Source: an uncultured Collinsella sp.
Lineage (GTDB): Bacteria > Actinomycetota > Coriobacteriia > Coriobacteriales > Coriobacteriaceae
Direction: 5' to 3'
Assembly: GCA_902489965.1 (NCBI GenBank)
Contig: CABUCA010000097.1
Coordinates: 1 to 5,531, forward strand
DNA length: 5,531 nucleotides
Shown: positions 5,466-5,531 of the stretch, in pieces
Layout: every line of letters starts with the position of its first letter
How positions within the stretch are numbered: the first letter of the stretch is position 1
The notes under the pieces: generated by a model
Seen by the model: the letters and a program-made list of their open reading frames with translations, nothing else
The model's database searches: none
Told to the model about the DNA's origin: nothing
Translations under genes and position numbers: made by a program

Positions 5466-5487
5466 CAGCTTTGACTCCTTAAAGCTG
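5466..5487 (+). terminator. Possible weak terminator or 3' hairpin of ndk
   Basis: CAGCTTT (5466-5472) pairs perfectly with AAAGCTG (5481-5487) around an 8-nt loop, starting 3 bp past the ndk stop. Only TTAGCG follows, so there is no real T tract. It may be a stability hairpin; a second GC-rich partial repeat begins near 5509 but is cut by the window edge. Confidence 0.35.
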
Positions 5488-5531
5488 TTAGCGTGTGGCT
5501 TCCTTTGGCGCCCGCGTCGTGGGCTCCGAGC

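Overview
The window looks like a chromosomal segment of a moderately high-GC bacterium, most plausibly a Coriobacteriia member such as Collinsella. That placement is inference from codon style, AAAGG-type Shine-Dalgarno sites and protein flavour; no marker gene is present. It carries four confidently recognised genes: a Cof-type HAD phosphatase on the minus strand, then argG, argH and ndk on the plus strand. It also holds a 56-residue small ORF between argG and argH, and an unusual argG leader.

Layout: 1-111 holds a perfect 10-bp inverted repeat downstream of the HAD gene. 112-939 (minus) is the HAD hydrolase. 940-1494 is a 555-bp divergent spacer. From about 1084 rightward it appears to encode a structured argG leader: a possible promoter, a possible three-way-junction RNA fold, a 24-codon arginine-rich leader ORF (1215-1289) with a very good Shine-Dalgarno, and a hairpin plus T5 tract (1352-1400) that looks like an attenuator. 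1495-2721 is argG. 2722-2954 contains tandem hairpins and a strong GC-rich terminator stem. 2955-3125 is the small ORF. 3244-4674 is argH, followed by a clear intrinsic terminator (4725-4760). 4760-5058 is mostly empty, with an extended -10 promoter just ahead of ndk (5059-5463).

Function: ArgG joins citrulline and aspartate to give argininosuccinate, and ArgH splits that into arginine and fumarate, so the pair makes up the last two steps of arginine synthesis. They are not in a tight operon: 522 bp, a terminator-like hairpin and a small ORF lie between them. Ndk balances nucleoside triphosphates and is an independent unit.

The point most worth attention is the argG leader. The leader peptide ends RRQRAISRRR-stop, with the last three codons CGA CGA CGA. 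Sequences overlapping these codons can pair with a downstream segment, which can in turn pair with the 5' arm of the terminator. This is the region 1/2/3/4 logic of ribosome-mediated attenuation, here for arginine. It is inferred from one sequence and not demonstrated.
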